Assembly (NCBI GenBank): GCA_032622095.1
Contig: CP136063.1
Coordinates: 215,407,982 to 215,471,981 of the forward strand
Source of the DNA: Siphonodentalium dalli
Taxonomy: Eukaryota > Mollusca > Scaphopoda > Gadilida > Siphonodentaliidae
DNA length: 64,000 nucleotides
Reading direction: 5' to 3'
Shown: piece after piece, positions 10,483 to 23,074 of the stretch
Position numbering within the stretch: position 1 is the first letter of the stretch
How the letters are laid out: the number at the start of each line of letters is the position of its first letter
The notes under the pieces: generated by a model
Told to the model about the DNA's origin: nothing
Database searches by the model: none
Seen by the model: the letters and a program-made list of their open reading frames with translations, nothing else
Made by a program: the position numbers and the translations under genes

Positions 10483-10675
10483 AATTTCGGTATTAAAGGG
10501 TATATTTGCGTTCGAGATATATAAGCACGGTCGAATTAAGGGATGGGTTTCGGGGCACCAAAGTTGATAAAAAATATTTCATAACCGATTTTCTCCAAAT
10601 TAATAAATAGATACCCCTTATATGAGGAATATTTTTGTTCAAGTTTCCCCAAGTGGCACAATGCTAATTTGAGAC

Positions 10676-10765
10676 CATATATACTTCCTAGAAGATGAGG
10701 TCTAAGCAGAATGGGGTTTCCAGAGGGTGAATTTAGTGATGCTAACCCACATTTTAATTTCAGAT
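10676..10765 (-). mobile_element. Fragment of the 1718-type MITE
   Basis: CTAGAAGATGAGG, AGCAGAATGGGG and GGTGAATTTAGTGATGCTA match the inner part of the element at 1718-2163 in inverted order. Both ends are missing. Confidence 0.6.
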
Positions 10766-10988
10766 TTTCTCCAGAGTTTATGCAGGCATCCCCATTCCCT
10801 GTGATATGAGAAATCTAACATTTATAGTTAAATTTGTCCGGATTGGTGCCGTCAATATCAGAGATTAGTGTAAACAATATGTTATTCTCAACAATAGCAC
10901 ATATAATACATAATATAAGGAAAGTAACAATTCAACATTAGAGAAAAGGATTTGGCAGTAAGCCAAACTTTGCTGCCAAAGGCTTATA

Positions 10989-12181
10989 CACTCTTAGAAC
11001 CAGAAGTCCTTCCGAGAACCCAAAAAGGTTCTTCACCTTGTCACAATAGGAGCACCTTATTTGGTGCTTCGAAGGACCCCATCATAAGGTTCTACTGAAG
11101 AACCATATCATAAGGTTCAACAGAAGAACCCCAAGATGGTTCTTAAGGGAACCATAATATGAACATGGTTCTTCAGGGAACCTTTATAAGAACCCCAGAT
11201 GGTACTTCGGAGGACACAATCATAAGGGTCACACGAGGTTTCTCCAGAAAACCGTTCACATATCAGAACAGGGTTCGTAAGGGATCCATAATCTACCCCA
11301 ACAGAGAACTTCAGAGAACATGTAAGATGGAATAGCGTACGATGATAATAAAGTATGTCTGCGCGCTTGCGTATATCGCGACGTTCAGTGCACTTTGAGG
11401 TGTTTTATAATAACTAATAGATTGTCATAATATTGAAGCATTTGGGGAATGATATATACAAGGCAGCTTATACCTACACGTTCCATATACAATTCGCTTA
11501 ACTTTGGTGTGATTCATATTCTTGAATACCCGAAGGTGGTGAATTAGTCTGCACTTTAACATATATTTATGTGTATTTTACGATTATCACACGAGGGTTC
11601 TTCAGAGAACCTATCATATATCAGAACATGGTTCTTAAGGGAACCATAATCCATCCCAACATGGTTCTTTAGAGAACCTTTATAAGAACTCCAGATGGAA
11701 TAGCGTACGATGATAATATAGTATGTTTTCTTCTTGCGTATATCGCGACATTCCGTAAACTATAATGGTCTGAGTGCACTGCCTGTGGTTTTTACCTTTA
11801 GATAGCAAGTTTTGGCTCAATTGGTCGAGCTGTTTTCGAGTTTATATAGGACACACACACACGAAAGTATCGAAATATATAGTAGAGTACTATTACTATT
11901 ATACATTACTATTCCCCAACCCTGCGAACAAACACATACTCCTCCTTTCTCTCTGGTTGATGTTTTATTCATGTTCATCACTCAATTCGGCTTCATGGTA
12001 CATGTAACAACTGCATTATTGTTTGGTCATGAACCCTTCAGCATCCAAAAGAACCCTAGTCAAACACCGACGAACCCTATCGATTACAGAGAACCTTTTC
12101 TGACACCGAGGAACCTATGGGTTCTTAAGAGAACCCTTGAGTTCTTCAAAGAACCACAAAGAACCCTTATTTCTTAGAGTG
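10989..12181. mobile_element. 1.2-kb TIR element rich in GGTTCT motifs
   Basis: Left end CACTCTTAGAAC and right end …TTCTTAGAGTG are flanked by TA on both sides (10987-10988 and 12182-12183). Both subterminal regions consist of dozens of AGAACC/GGTTCT words in alternating orientation (10995-11300, 11590-11690, 12030-12175). About 11230-11400 is repeated at 11590-11760 (offset ~360 bp), including GATGGAATAGCGTACGATGA. The 77-121-codon frames in the right arm are motif artefacts. The same terminal bases cap the element at 37535-38055. Confidence 0.75.
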
Positions 12182-12297
12182 TAGGTGTCCATTTCCCTGG
12201 TATATATATTGCGTCATGGTTTGATTGCGTCTCATTGATGAATTGCCTGTTCCACAAGCACCCGCAACCTATCCCGTTGCCAATTGCTGCATGTCTA

Positions 12298-12312
12298 CCC
12301 CCCCCCCCCCCC
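12298..12312 (+). repeat. Poly-C run (15)
   Basis: Uninterrupted C15 followed by ACTCACACACAATCACA. Confidence 0.9.
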
Positions 12313-15065
12313 ACTCACACACAATCACAGCTCTGGCATGCATGAGTATACGAGAACACAATTTTGTTTAGGCTTAAGGTTCACGCCTTACAGTTGACAA
12401 CCATATTATGTCAGTTAAATCGTTTGGTATCGTCGATGAACTGTTGTACGGCGATGGATATATCAGGGATTGGGGTCGGGTCACACCAAAATTGATACCA
12501 ACTGGAACAACGCCGCTATAGTAAACAATATATATGGAATTAGATATCGTTCTCATTCTATGTAGTCAATCGTGGCCACACTCCAAAATTCAATGGACTT
12601 TTCCACATCTGTCAATCTAATAACTATTAGCAGATATTTTCTACCAATCAGCGACTGAGCCGATCACTTCCTCCATTGGAAATTCTTTGTTCACCGTAAT
12701 TTTGATATTCGCGCATACTTTAAGTGTTATATTTTGTGTTGATGGTAATCCATAGTTATACCACTGTTTTTCATGTTGCGTGACACTCACGTCTTTTCAC
12801 AATTAAAGACGATAGGAATGTATGTTCTCGGGTATATTATAGCATATAGGCAGGCGCTGTAAAACTAATTAATCTATTTATGCTGACGTCTTGTCTCCTA
12901 GCAACCGCATGCCCCTCCCACTATATATACGAGTATGTGTGGAAGCATCCATTGGCGTGAGATTCTCTGAAAATCACCATACGTGTATATGCATATACAA
13001 TTACCATTCACAAATTCACATACAAATATATGCCCGCTAATCTAGTGGGACGGCTTGTCAGGAATCACGGAACTAAATGGTTTCCCATAGGCGACAGTGT
13101 TAACGTTTCGGCCAAATTCGCTGAATTGAAGCCTGCAGGCCATACCAGTGATGTTTACCCAGCTAGATTGACACCAGTTGATCACGAAAATGCAAGAAAA
13201 ATCATAGGTCATGTGTTTACTTTTTAAAATAAATCCCCAAGTGTACGACAGGGCTATCTCACAGCCAAATTTGATCTGGAAAAACCCAGATCTACAACAG
13301 CTAGTTAAATACATTTCCCGCTCACAAAAATCCGTTCCCCCATTCATTCACCAGTTTAAATTATTTAGATATTATGTACAAATCAAATAAACGCGATGTC
13401 ATCCTTTAATAACGTGTCGCATGTATCAGGTGAAGGTCATTCTTCAGTTACCTTCACCTTTAGGGTTCCACGGTGTACTCGCTCCCCGACTCTAGAACAC
13501 ATTTAGCTCCCTGATTCCTATGTCAACCGCGGGAATAGATCTGTACTTCCGCGTCTGAGTTGACACGCGAGTCTAATTGGAATCGGAAGCGGAAACGAGT
13601 TTTCAAATTCAGTATGCCAGGTAAACCACTAACAACCAGGAAATCTATAGCATTCCGATACACAAGTCTTATCTGTCGATATTTAAGTTACCGGTTTAAA
13701 TTATTTGTTTCTAAATCTTTCAAAAAGTACAATAACCATTTATTCGCGCTAGGCCGTACGTGGGTTATCTGAGTGAGTGGAGCAGGTTCCCGATGTGTGG
13801 AGATTGACTAGCGTTCAGAAAGTGACAGATAATATCTCCGTTCTCCTGACGCTGGTGATAAGCCCCGGAATGCATGAATAGGTTATCAGTCAAATGTTTG
13901 TTCTACTTCGTGTACAATCGTAAATTGTTCAATCGAGACGTCTTTCTGAGCCAATGATAACAACTGTTTACAACTGATATATTGACTCGAATCGTACTCA
14001 CTGCACAGAGGACAAGCGGCTAGTAAAATACAATTTACACACGCATCGTTCATGGCGGTGTCATCTGGTATGAAACCAGATGCAGAAGCGACGGTTCCGG
14101 GGGGGGGGGGGCACTTTTAACCAATTATGGATACCTTATAAGTTGTATATAATAGTATTGTTATACTATAACATTTTGAATTCAGTTCGGCGAGTTCGCC
14201 TCCAATTTTGACTGCCGAAATACACCAAATTTTCCCCTGGTGTGCATACATATCTCACCGGAGTAGCCTTACGTATACCACCCACCCTCCCCGGGCCTCC
14301 CAGCGTAAGCTACGATTCGATGCTCGGTGTGTCTCACCAATCTTCAGAATTAGTATATGTTAACTCAACATACCTTTCTGTTTGGCACATGTAAACCCGA
14401 AGGAAACCCGAAGGATATGTACACTGTACTGACATATATACCGACGCCGTACGTGTCCCACGATACCTTCCGACGGCCACGTGGGAAGAACAACTATGTT
14501 ATCCCCCACCCTAACAAAACATGGTAAACTCCCTCCCCCACTTATTCGGGGCTTCCACCGCAATGGATTACTGATCATCGGGCTGTCCCCCAGAACGAAC
14601 AATAACCATTATCGGAATTATATATGACCAAACAGCGGGCACGACGTGGCAAAAAGCAAACGTTGTTCGGTGTGCACATTTGACCACTCATGTAATGCAA
14701 TGCCAAGGCAGTGACCTACCAGTAATGAAGTTCCTTGTTTTACCCCTAATTATATACGTACATTGATATGTTAGCACCCCGCTGTTGCTTCTTTGAGTGG
14801 GCTGATCGGGTTCTCTTGTAATGGCGAATAAAACGCGTTAACGGAATCGTAAAATTCCCGTTTCAATAGTGTCTCGTTTTCCTCCATTTACATTGTTTGT
14901 CATAGTTTAATTATACATTTCATTGTCGTGGTTCGGATTGTGCGTGTACACGTATAGTGTCAATATTTGTACATTTAGCATGACAATCACTATCAGTGAC
15001 AGATATTCCTTCATCTAAAGAATTTTTACGAGAACTCATCAATAAATACAAAATAAATCATTAAA
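12313..15065. other. Sparse stretch, mostly unannotated
   Basis: No convincing gene. A hairpin of GGTGAAGGT and ACCTTCACC is at 13430-13460, and a G13 run at 14099-14111. The segment 14665-14770 resembles 17725-17840 (TTTGACCACT, TGCAATGC, CCTGCCAGTA/CCTACCAGTA, CCTAATTATA). The 65-codon plus-strand frame at 13030-13227, with a TATATATA about 100 bp upstream, and the overlapping 101-codon minus-strand frame have no recognisable motifs. Confidence 0.45.
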
Positions 15066-15600
15066 TTAAAAATAGGTCCAATATGAACATATTTGCAGAG
15101 GATATGTTGCAGCACCAGATGTACGCTCAGTGTTTTCATTGTGGCCCGCGCCATCCAACGGAATAACGGGTATACGTCCACTACGGCCTTTTTCCAGAAT
15201 AAAATTAATTAGGTCCAGCATGAACATATTTGCAAGAGGATATATTGAAGTAGCATATATGCAATATCGCAGCATATGTTATCTCTATATAAAAACAAGT
15301 AGGATCTGTCTGTCCATCTGTCTGTCTGTTCTCACATTTCTCTCAGACTGCAGGTCCGATTTCAACCAAATATGATGTGGTAATCCCGGGTATCCTGGCG
15401 GAGGTTATAACGGTGTTAGTTTTTTTTTTCTTAAAAATTTTGATTTAAATTTCAACTGAACCTATTAGCAGACCAGATGTACGCTCGTTATTTATGTGTT
15501 TTCACTGTGGTCCGCGCCATCCAACATAATAACAGGCATACGCCCAATATGGGCTTGGCTTATTTCAGAATGAAATAAGTCGAATATGAACCTCTGTGAA
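15066..15600 (+). repeat. Dispersed repeat with CTGT microsatellite, copy 1
   Basis: Contains CTATATAAAAACAAGTAGGA, CTGTCTGT runs, then CCGATTTCAACCAAATATGA and GGAGGTTATAACGGTGTTAG. Its inverted relative is at 51590-51930. Internal direct repeats are present: GGTCCA(A/G)(T/C)ATGAACATATT at about 15077 and 15212, and CCAGATGTACGCTC with CCGCGCCATCCAAC near 15115 and 15475. This layout suggests two overlapping partial copies. Family unknown. Confidence 0.6.
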
Positions 15601-16440
15601 TATTAAAATCAAAAAGTGCGTGAGCACACATCGGTCGCATGGCCCTTCGACGCTGAATAGAGTATGTATATATTTGTTCGGTCTTATATTACCCAACCAG
15701 GATTATGTTTTAACTTTGGCCAGCGGAACACATCCTAATGGGATCGCTTGCAACAATCAATCAATCATGTTTGTTTGTACGTTATATACCATATATGGTA
15801 AATTGTACATTAACACAGAATAACAAGACACCATGGACGGATTACATGAAAAAAGTAACAACAGTGGTATAGTTAGTAAACCACAGGGGACCAATCAGAA
15901 GTTGGTTTATCACGGGCAGTGCTTCCGGAACTAGTTTTATGACTGAGCCGACTGTGGAATCGTGGCCCACGTGTCCAACGCGGCAATCGACCGTCGGTTC
16001 CTGGTGCGGATTTTTCAGCCTATACCCTGCCGAGTTGGCGGCGTCATTTCCGGTCGGCCGCGGGATATTGTTAGCCACGTAATCCCACAATGATAGTGAG
16101 CTAATGAATTTGTTCATGTGGCGTAGATAAGATTTATGAAAGACGATCCGACTGTAGGCCGAAACAAATTGACATTTTTGTCTGTTAGATGGAGGTAATT
16201 GTACCTCTCGATTTTCTTTGTATCGAAATAAGAAGCTTCGAGGCGTAATTTACTCACGCTTGCTTTCGCTGATAGAAAGAGTCACTTCCCACTCCGTTAT
16301 AGAGAAACTTTGAATGTCAAAGTCTCGTGTTTGTGTATGTAAGGAATTGTGTGTCTGGTCCTCGTCGGGGAAACAATGTGTTGAGTTATGACATGATTCT
16401 GTGTACCGCAAGGTTGTTATTGTCATTTAAAGGGGTAATG
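15601..16440. other. Unannotated stretch
   Basis: No recognised repeats. The 91-codon minus-strand frame at 15842-16117 contains a hydrophobic tail but no identifiable domain or start context. Confidence 0.4.
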
Positions 16441-16630
16441 TATAAACTAAATCCGACCTTTTATGTGACCATCTACTTTTATACTCAACAGAATATATGC
16501 GACACATGAATGAATTTAAGCCATGGATTAGTGCAAAATACACTCGTGTGCTTTATGAACGATGTAAATAACATTGTAATTATAATGAATTTATGACTCC
16601 AGTCATAAATTCGTTTTCTTTATAATTACC
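16441..16630 (+). mobile_element. Partial TTAA-flanked MITE (uninterrupted copy)
   Basis: Preceded by TTAA (16437-16440) and starts AGGGGTAATGTATAAACTAA. Matches the left half of the element at 61007-61935, including the TTTATGACTCCAGTCATAAA hairpin near 16589. Here GTGCAAAATA continues straight into CACTCGTGTG, whereas the 61-kb copy has a TA-flanked insertion at that dinucleotide. The right TIR is lost. Confidence 0.8.
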
Positions 16631-17724
16631 ACGCTAAAGGGGTCACATTCACTATCGTAATTTGTAGCGTATTGCCTAATAGGAGATAGGTATAAGTAAA
16701 TGAATTCTCACTTGTCCCTTGATTCCATTGCACATTATTTGTAAGCTTTTTATGCAATATTGATGAAAAATAAATATGCTTAAATCAAAGACGACTGATC
16801 AGTCAGCGCGCGCGAAAATCGGAATTGTACCTGCTATAGATATAGCTCAACGAGTGAACTATAGATTGTCCTCATAGATCGTTCGAGCTCGAGGTACTTA
16901 TACAAGGAAACAAACAGGAATATACAATATAATGGAATTAAGAGGATATTGGTGGGAATGAAGTACTGCGTGATATATCTATTTTCAAAGAAAACGAATT
17001 AATCATTGCGTTTATACCTCGGAGGCGTCGGGTTCTTGACTTGTCATCGCCGCCCTTTGTCTCCAATCCATATTATATCAATTTGCCTGAAGAATCCATA
17101 GTAGCTTGTCTGAGATAATCAAACAGGGGTTCCACTTTTATTAACCTAAAAGAAGTCACTACCATCTTATATAAGTTATTGTTGGTCTTCACACTCATCC
17201 CCTCTCGATACAATTTAGGAAAATGCTATTACACACGATGTAAACTCCACAGTAAATCCTTACGTATGTGTTTTACGTGCGATAAGTGTTGGTGAATCGA
17301 CAACATGCCGCTGCACTCCCTCGAAACAGACCCAATTTCCAAAGTTCCGGAAGTTCTCAGCCAGTCTATTTGCCCCACCCATATTTTTAAATATCCAATC
17401 TGATACCCCCTATGGTTGGACACTCTCCAACTGATGGCATTTAATTCTAAAACAAAGTTGACATTAAATAATGGTTGGAAAAGCAAACTATTCCAACAAT
17501 TGTGGTCTGAAATTTCCAATCTGATGTCGAGTCAGGAATGAAAATGTTTCAAAGACATTTCCGAATATTTTGACTGTTTTATGTTTATTTCAAATTGACA
17601 GTCATCCCTTTGATTTTAAGCATATTTATTTTTCCTTGACGCAATCTGTACGAAACAGAGCCCTATTCAACAACGTAAACACCGAAGGATGTCTGTATAT
17701 GATGACGTAATATACAACATGCAG
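16631..17724. other. Unannotated stretch
   Basis: No clear gene. Around 17320-17520 there is a scatter of TTCCAA/TTGGAA words similar to 33590-33690, 44040-44110 and 60105-60240, probably an old dispersed repeat. The minus-strand frame at 17229-17519 overlaps it. Confidence 0.4.
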
Positions 17725-17840
17725 GACATTGTTCGATGCGCGCCTTTTGACCACTAATGAAGTGCAATGCTTAGGAAATGGCCTGCCAGTAGTGATCTAC
17801 CTTGTTTATCACCTAATTATACATCATTTGTACTACCAGA
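17725..17840 (+). repeat. Dispersed repeat pair member
   Basis: Aligns with 14665-14770 over roughly 100 bp (TTTTGACCACTAATG, TGCAATGC, CCTGCCAGTA, ACCTTGTTTATCACCTAATT). No ends defined. Confidence 0.5.
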
Positions 17841-18025
17841 ATTCCACATCAACATGTATAATATACGTCCACATAATTCATATCATCTCACGCACTTGTA
17901 ATCAAACATTTTGGTAAGGCCTGAATCGTTGCAAACTTAACTTGTTCACGCCCATCGAAGCAAGCACATTTGAAGCAATGAACATCCATAACTTCAACAC
18001 GTCAAGATGTATCAGGACTGAGTTA

Positions 18026-18239
18026 CAGTAATGCCCAAAATAATCGACCCCTTAACCACAGCAGAATTATGGGTAACTTTTCAAGATTTAGTCGGAAATA
18101 GGCTTGTTGCCATTCATCGGAAAGCTCTCAATGAGAGCTTTCCGATTAATGGCCAACAAACCATATTTCCGACTAACTCCTGAAAAGTGACCCCATAATT
18201 CTGCTGTGGTTAAGGAGTCGATTATTTAGGGCATTACTG
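18026..18239. mobile_element. TA-flanked palindromic MITE, copy 1 (214 bp)
   Basis: A full-length palindrome starting CAGTAATGCCC and ending GGGCATTACTG, flanked by TA on both sides. Arms of about 107 bp pair nearly perfectly and include CAGAATTATGGGTAACTTTT and GGAAAGCTCTC. Identical-length relatives are at 22855-23070 and 61119-61736. A TA target duplication is typical of Tc1/mariner-type elements (established), so that assignment is likely but not proven. Confidence 0.9.
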
Positions 18240-18975
18240 TATATAGAAATATATCATTTTGGCTAAGAATTAATCAAAATTTGAGCAACTTGATGCTATA
18301 AAAGCTGGACTACCAGCCTCTGTTGTTGAACACTGAATAGTGGTTAAAATATGCATAGTATAGCCTCGAGAACCAGGTAACAGAGGGTGTGAATCATGCG
18401 AAAACCCACTTCAAAATCAAGCGTACCAGAAATGGGAGATACACCATGCATCCAATATCAATGGACCCACATTCCGGACTTTGAACACCTACCTGAATCG
18501 TTGCAAACCTGACATGTATATATACTGATGGATCCACATCAAGACTTTGAACACCTGCCATATGGCTATTCTTCGCAGAATTCTCATTAAGATAATCCGG
18601 GGACTAAGGAGAACGCATGCCGAGTCACTCACTTGAGCCCACCAATTGAATAATATATCACTTAATGTCGGCTTGTGATATAATGGATTTAAACTCATTA
18701 ACGTGCCTACCATCACGAAACACTTTTTTTCTGAAATCATGAATCGCAGCAAAGGCGTCCGAGCCACAGGGGGCAAGATTGTATAAACATACTGTACTTT
18801 TTTGAAGATGAATAATATGATAATTACTTACTAAAAGTCTAAAAACACGACCGATATTACATGACCTCTTGAAAAAGGAATCGTCACTGACTGTTCTATA
18901 ATATCACTCTTGTCGTACATGCTACAGAAAGCGTTTTGTACGGTGCGTTTGGCTATAAGTTCGATGTTGAATCCT
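18240..18975. other. Weakly repeated stretch
   Basis: The phrase CTGAATCGTTGCAAACNT occurs at ~17924 and ~18495, and ACTTTGAACACCT occurs at ~18479 and ~18545, indicating small local duplications. The 95-codon minus-strand frame at 18489-18776 overlaps these and is not recognised. Confidence 0.4.
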
Positions 18976-18979
18976 TTAA

Positions 18980-19186
18980 CCCTTTCAGTGCCAAGTCCGA
19001 TTTTTGTATCAACCCATATTTCCTTGATCATTTTTCAAATTTATTGGTTATAATAATGTGATACATTGATGGAAAGAGCTCTAAGAGCTCTTTCCATCAA
19101 TGTATCACATTATTATAATCAATAAATTTGAAAAATGATCAAGGAAATATGGGTTGATACAAAAATCGGATTTGGTACTGAAAGGG
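18980..19186. mobile_element. TTAA-flanked palindromic MITE (207 bp)
   Basis: CCCTTTCAGTGCC… to …GGTACTGAAAGGG with TTAA directly on both sides (18976-18979 and 19187-19190). Arms of ~103 bp are almost perfect complements meeting at GAGCTCTAAGAGCTC. TTAA duplication plus a CCC(T)TT terminus fits piggyBac-type elements (established family traits). A half copy is at 8579-8689. Confidence 0.9.
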
Positions 19187-19557
19187 TTAATGATATTCGG
19201 TTCGATCCAAATAGTTTGTCTGGTTCGTTCTCTCTCGAACCGTGAAATTGGAGTATAGATTGCTTCCACTTGTTTGCATACTTTATGTTAATATCAATAT
19301 AAGCATGCTAAGACCAGACACAAATAGCTACTGCATACAGGTTGAGTCACATTGCAGTCACACAGATTGGTAGTCTGTCATGTTGTCTGAGTATACATGA
19401 TTAATATAAGATTGAAAGTGATTAACTTGTAATGACGATAATCGGTCGTTACTTTCGACAATGCAAACTCAACTTAAAAAATTCTCAGAAATCCTGGTTT
19501 CATATAACTGCACCTCATACTCGACGTACGAAACACATACATTCTAACACAACTTCT

Positions 19558-20170
19558 TTATAAGTTTTGAAAACGTTTTGTTCTAACAACTCTCCTGCCA
19601 GACCGAGTGATTGTGACATGCTGCTCTTGTCCACATTCCGTATTGGTTATGGTTGTATCCTCATTTGGCATTTCAACCGAAACATTTGAATTCATATTTG
19701 TATTGTCCTCATGATCTGAAGCACGTCCTCTGTCGTCAGTTTCAGCTGTAACTCTAATGTGAACTAAGTCACGAAATTCCGTTATCACTGACCCTATGAG
19801 TAGCCGTGATTCTCTTCTGTTTTGTCTGAGTGTTTGTGTTCTCTCTGTTTTCACTTCATAGGACCTGAAGTCTAACGGCTTCGTGACAACTGCTTTTGTT
19901 CATGTTTTGATTGGTCATTAGGTTTCGGAGCTACCAAGATTGGCGACCCTTCTGGTATCACTTCTAGGTCACGGGTATTCCGATCATTATATAATTTATG
20001 TCGTTGTTTGCTGTGCTGCAACTCAGATGATACAAATTCAGATATACGAGGCCGAAGAAGTGACTATCTTGTATAGGCATATTTTCTATTGAATTGAGTA
20101 GGAGATGACAATGGCTGGATTTAGGTAAATCTCCCTTTAAGCAAAAGAGTACATGTTTACGAGAAGTGAC
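19558..20170 (-). pseudogene. Decayed Gypsy-type retrotransposon pol 3' end
   Basis: On the minus strand, three pieces in different frames appear in the order expected for the end of a Ty3/Gypsy polyprotein. First (about 20170-20060) is a segment with LLNSIENMPIQ…FFG, like the integrase-core 'RNTP…' end. Second (about 20060-19895) is SELQHSKQRHKLYNDRNTRD followed by GSPILVAPKPND, the integrase C-terminal region. Third is RSYEV…TLRQNRRESR, like the usual 'RSY.V…RRNRRHL', ending near 19558 with TRSGRRVVRTKRF, like the common 'TRSGR…' tail. At least two frameshifts and a stop separate them. No LTRs were recognised, and upstream RT/RNase H regions are absent. Confidence 0.7.
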
Positions 20171-21640
20171 ATTACGGAAACACAATCCCATGCAGGTTCT
20201 TCCAGTAAGTCTCTTTTCCGCCGTATAGGTGACACTTACACTGGTCAGAATTAATGTCCTTTGCCCCAAGGAGACGACTTAGCCTCTCAGCCCGCCTCGG
20301 GTCCGACGTGGTTCCATTGGAATTGAATTAGCAATACTAATCACCGTGAGACCATTTCATGCGGGTGATCGGGCTATTTGTCGCCGGTGATTAGTATATC
20401 TCGGTTTGATTGAATCCTTCACTCATCACGTATATTCCCACATGGTAACTCCACAATTCCGGCCGTCTGCTTCACTTCCAATTCTGTCGGTGAACAATCA
20501 TTATTTGTGAGACCGCCTGATCTGATTTACTGTTAATAATGACGCGACGCCCTTTCATGCGATTAGTTCTCCAGATCTATTTATGTGATATATACATTTG
20601 CTATTGCCTTTTTATGGAACACGAGAATCAGCGAATCGTTCGTGATAACCATTATATATACCGTTGGTTGGACTGTGTTTAGTGTCGCTTCAAAGAACTT
20701 CAATCGCTGTATGCCATATCACGGCCATTGTTTCCATTATGGGGGAAGACGTTGAAATTCGTCGCAATTCTGAATTTAGTTTGGCTCCAAGGTCCGGGAT
20801 AACACCGGACAAACTCTAACCATGCAGTGCTTTATGTCCCATGTGGTCCAGTGGGTCAGATGACTCGAATTTTACTTGGTCATTAGGGTTCTTTAACGCG
20901 CACAAATTGTTCATACGGGACAGCCTAAATTTAGCATCCACTCTCGACACGATAATGTGCCTAGCATAGTGTCATCCATGGATGCCCATTCGTGATGCTC
21001 ATGATGTTAGGAAATGCAGATGATGCCACAAAGTCCGACCAATAAGATGTTAAATTCGAACCCCGACCGTGTCGAAGGCGTCACAAAGTCCGACCGATTA
21101 CTTGTCGGATTCGAACCCCGGACCGTGTCTAAGGTGTATATATAGCTCAAAGGTCGGCCACTAATAACTTATCTAACCTCTACTCTTGAGCCTATAATGC
21201 CTGATACAATAGATACCTTACACATCAACCACACGATGGCCCATGTTTGTATGTACTGTACGCATACGCACGTTTAAGTGTTATGGTTTATTTATGTTTG
21301 CTGTACAGCAGAGTGTACCTCTCTTACGGCAGACGATAACGAACTGTAACCAGAACAGAAGCTTAAACGCCGACAGAGGTTTGTTTATTATATTGATTTA
21401 AACAAATCATTGACTGGTAGCATATCGCAGTCATTCCACTTCTGTTGTTTATCAACGTCCAGATAAGATCGAAAAAAATAGCTCAATATCCTCGACGTAA
21501 ATACTGCAATTTGTCAATCTGACAATTCCAGCCCTTTCTCTAATCAGGAGGTCATTCAATTGGCACCCGCAATCTGAGCAGCGCGCGGTCAACGTGACGT
21601 TATCGCGAAAACAACATCAATTTTCAAAAGCAGCTATCAG
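20171..21640. other. Mostly unannotated; small tandem duplication
   Basis: A 50-55-bp segment, CACAAAGTCCGACCNATNA…TTCGAACCCCG…GACCGTGTC, is present twice at 21030-21135. The TTCGAACCCC on the plus strand resembles a box B in inverse orientation, and GTGGTCCAGTGGGTCAG at ~20843 resembles box A, so a scrambled SINE is possible. AATACTAATCACCG and CGGTGATTAGTAT form a weak inverted pair at 20330-20400. Confidence 0.4.
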
Positions 21641-22255
21641 AGTATGTGTATTCGATTGGCGCCCAGGCATGTCTTGGCGTCCGCGCCGTTCAGGGTCAGG
21701 CACCACTTGATGTATGGTCAGCAATCTATTTTGTTTTTCATGAACATGTGCGAAAATTTTCATAAGATTTTCACATTATACGCCATAAATATCAATTCGC
21801 GTGACAGGCATGCCAGCCAATTTTGATGTGTTTATGGTATACCTTGGCTTTCTGAGGCACTGCGTGAAGCAACCTATTCATAGGCGGGCGTACGGTTGTG
21901 TTTAGTTTATATCTTATGTCATTTGTGTAATAACAAATGCAATGGAATGTATTACATAATTTGTTCTAAGAATGATAACCAGACACACGGAGAGACATGT
22001 GAATAAACCAATCATTCTCAAATCAAATATTTATGTTTAACCCTCGTTTTGTCGCCACGTTCTTCAATCCAAGTGAAATGTATTAACGAACTCGTTTCAA
22101 TGGAATACAGTCAATAATATATACGCGGAACCAAGCAGATTGCACACACAGAAAATCACGTCCATCTTTATATATATACAATGGTAAGCAGTTGTAAACA
22201 GCAGTGTTGTGTCATATGGCACACACACAAGTGTTATAATATGCCTAGCTACGTA
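21641..22255. other. Unannotated stretch
   Basis: No gene or repeat structure recognised; several TATATA runs. Confidence 0.4.
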
Positions 22256-22592
22256 TACTTTTAGAACATATGTGTATAAATTCTAAACAACATGTGTTAC
22301 ATTTTGTCTTAAAGAAAATAGTGTAGAAATGACACATGACATCTATGTGTCAGTGGAATTCCTCAATGTTGAATATGAGTAAATATGCATGTGAGTGTAT
22401 GATAGTTATTGGAAGAGATGTGTTCTATTGGAGACACAAAACTCCTAAAGGCTACCACAGAACAAAAAATTGTTATACACTGTGTTTGTGTCAAAACTGA
22501 ACAGCACATCATTCTACACATTTCTACATAATTTCGTTTAAGATGAAATGTAGCACATTTTGTGTAGAATTTATAAACATTTATTCTAGGAG
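22256..22592. mobile_element. Palindromic element, short relative of 37535-38055
   Basis: Left CTTTTAGAACATATGTGTAT and right …CATTTATTCTAGGAG are inverted partners. The arms share CATGTGTTACATTT, TTGTGTAG and ACTC(C/G)TAAAGGCTACCACAG with the 37.5-kb element, which has a longer centre. Divergence between arms is larger than in the 37.5-kb copy, so this one is older. Confidence 0.75.
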
Positions 22593-22854
22593 ATATAACT
22601 AACAAACAGTTGGGTCCCCTTATTACGCTCATCTGGCCACAACCATCACATATTCAGAATGTATCAAATCTAACATTTTTTATTTAAGATTTGTGTAGTT
22701 TACAATTCATTTTGATTTCATCCAGTCAGTTTCCGAATGAATATTAACAATACAAGTTTCTCAGAATAGTGCAGAATCAATTATAATTCACAATCGATAC
22801 AGTGGGCCTCAATCGGCAAACTAAAACAGCCAAACGTTAATGTGATAATAGTTA

Positions 22855-23070
22855 CAGTAATGCCCTAAGTAATCGACTCCTTAAACACAGCAGAATTATG
22901 GGTAACTTCTTTTCAGGATTTAGTCGGAAATATGGCTCGTTGCCATTCATCGGAAAGCTCTCCTCGAGAGCTTTCCGATGAATGGCAACAAGCCATATTT
23001 CCGACTAAATCCTGAAAAGTTACCCATAATTCTGCTGTGTTTAAGGAGTCGATTACTTAGGGCATTACTG
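22855..23070. mobile_element. TA-flanked palindromic MITE, copy 2 (216 bp)
   Basis: CAGTAATGCCC…GGGCATTACTG flanked by TA (22853-22854 and 23071-23072). The arms are almost perfect complements around CTCCTCGAGAG, with the same family words as 18026-18239. The high arm identity suggests a fairly recent insertion or arm-to-arm conversion. Confidence 0.9.
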
Positions 23071-23074
23071 TATA

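Noticed and set aside
13030-13227. Possible small gene with upstream TATATATA
   Set aside because: It has only 65 codons, no motif, no conservation evidence, and an overlapping longer frame on the other strand.
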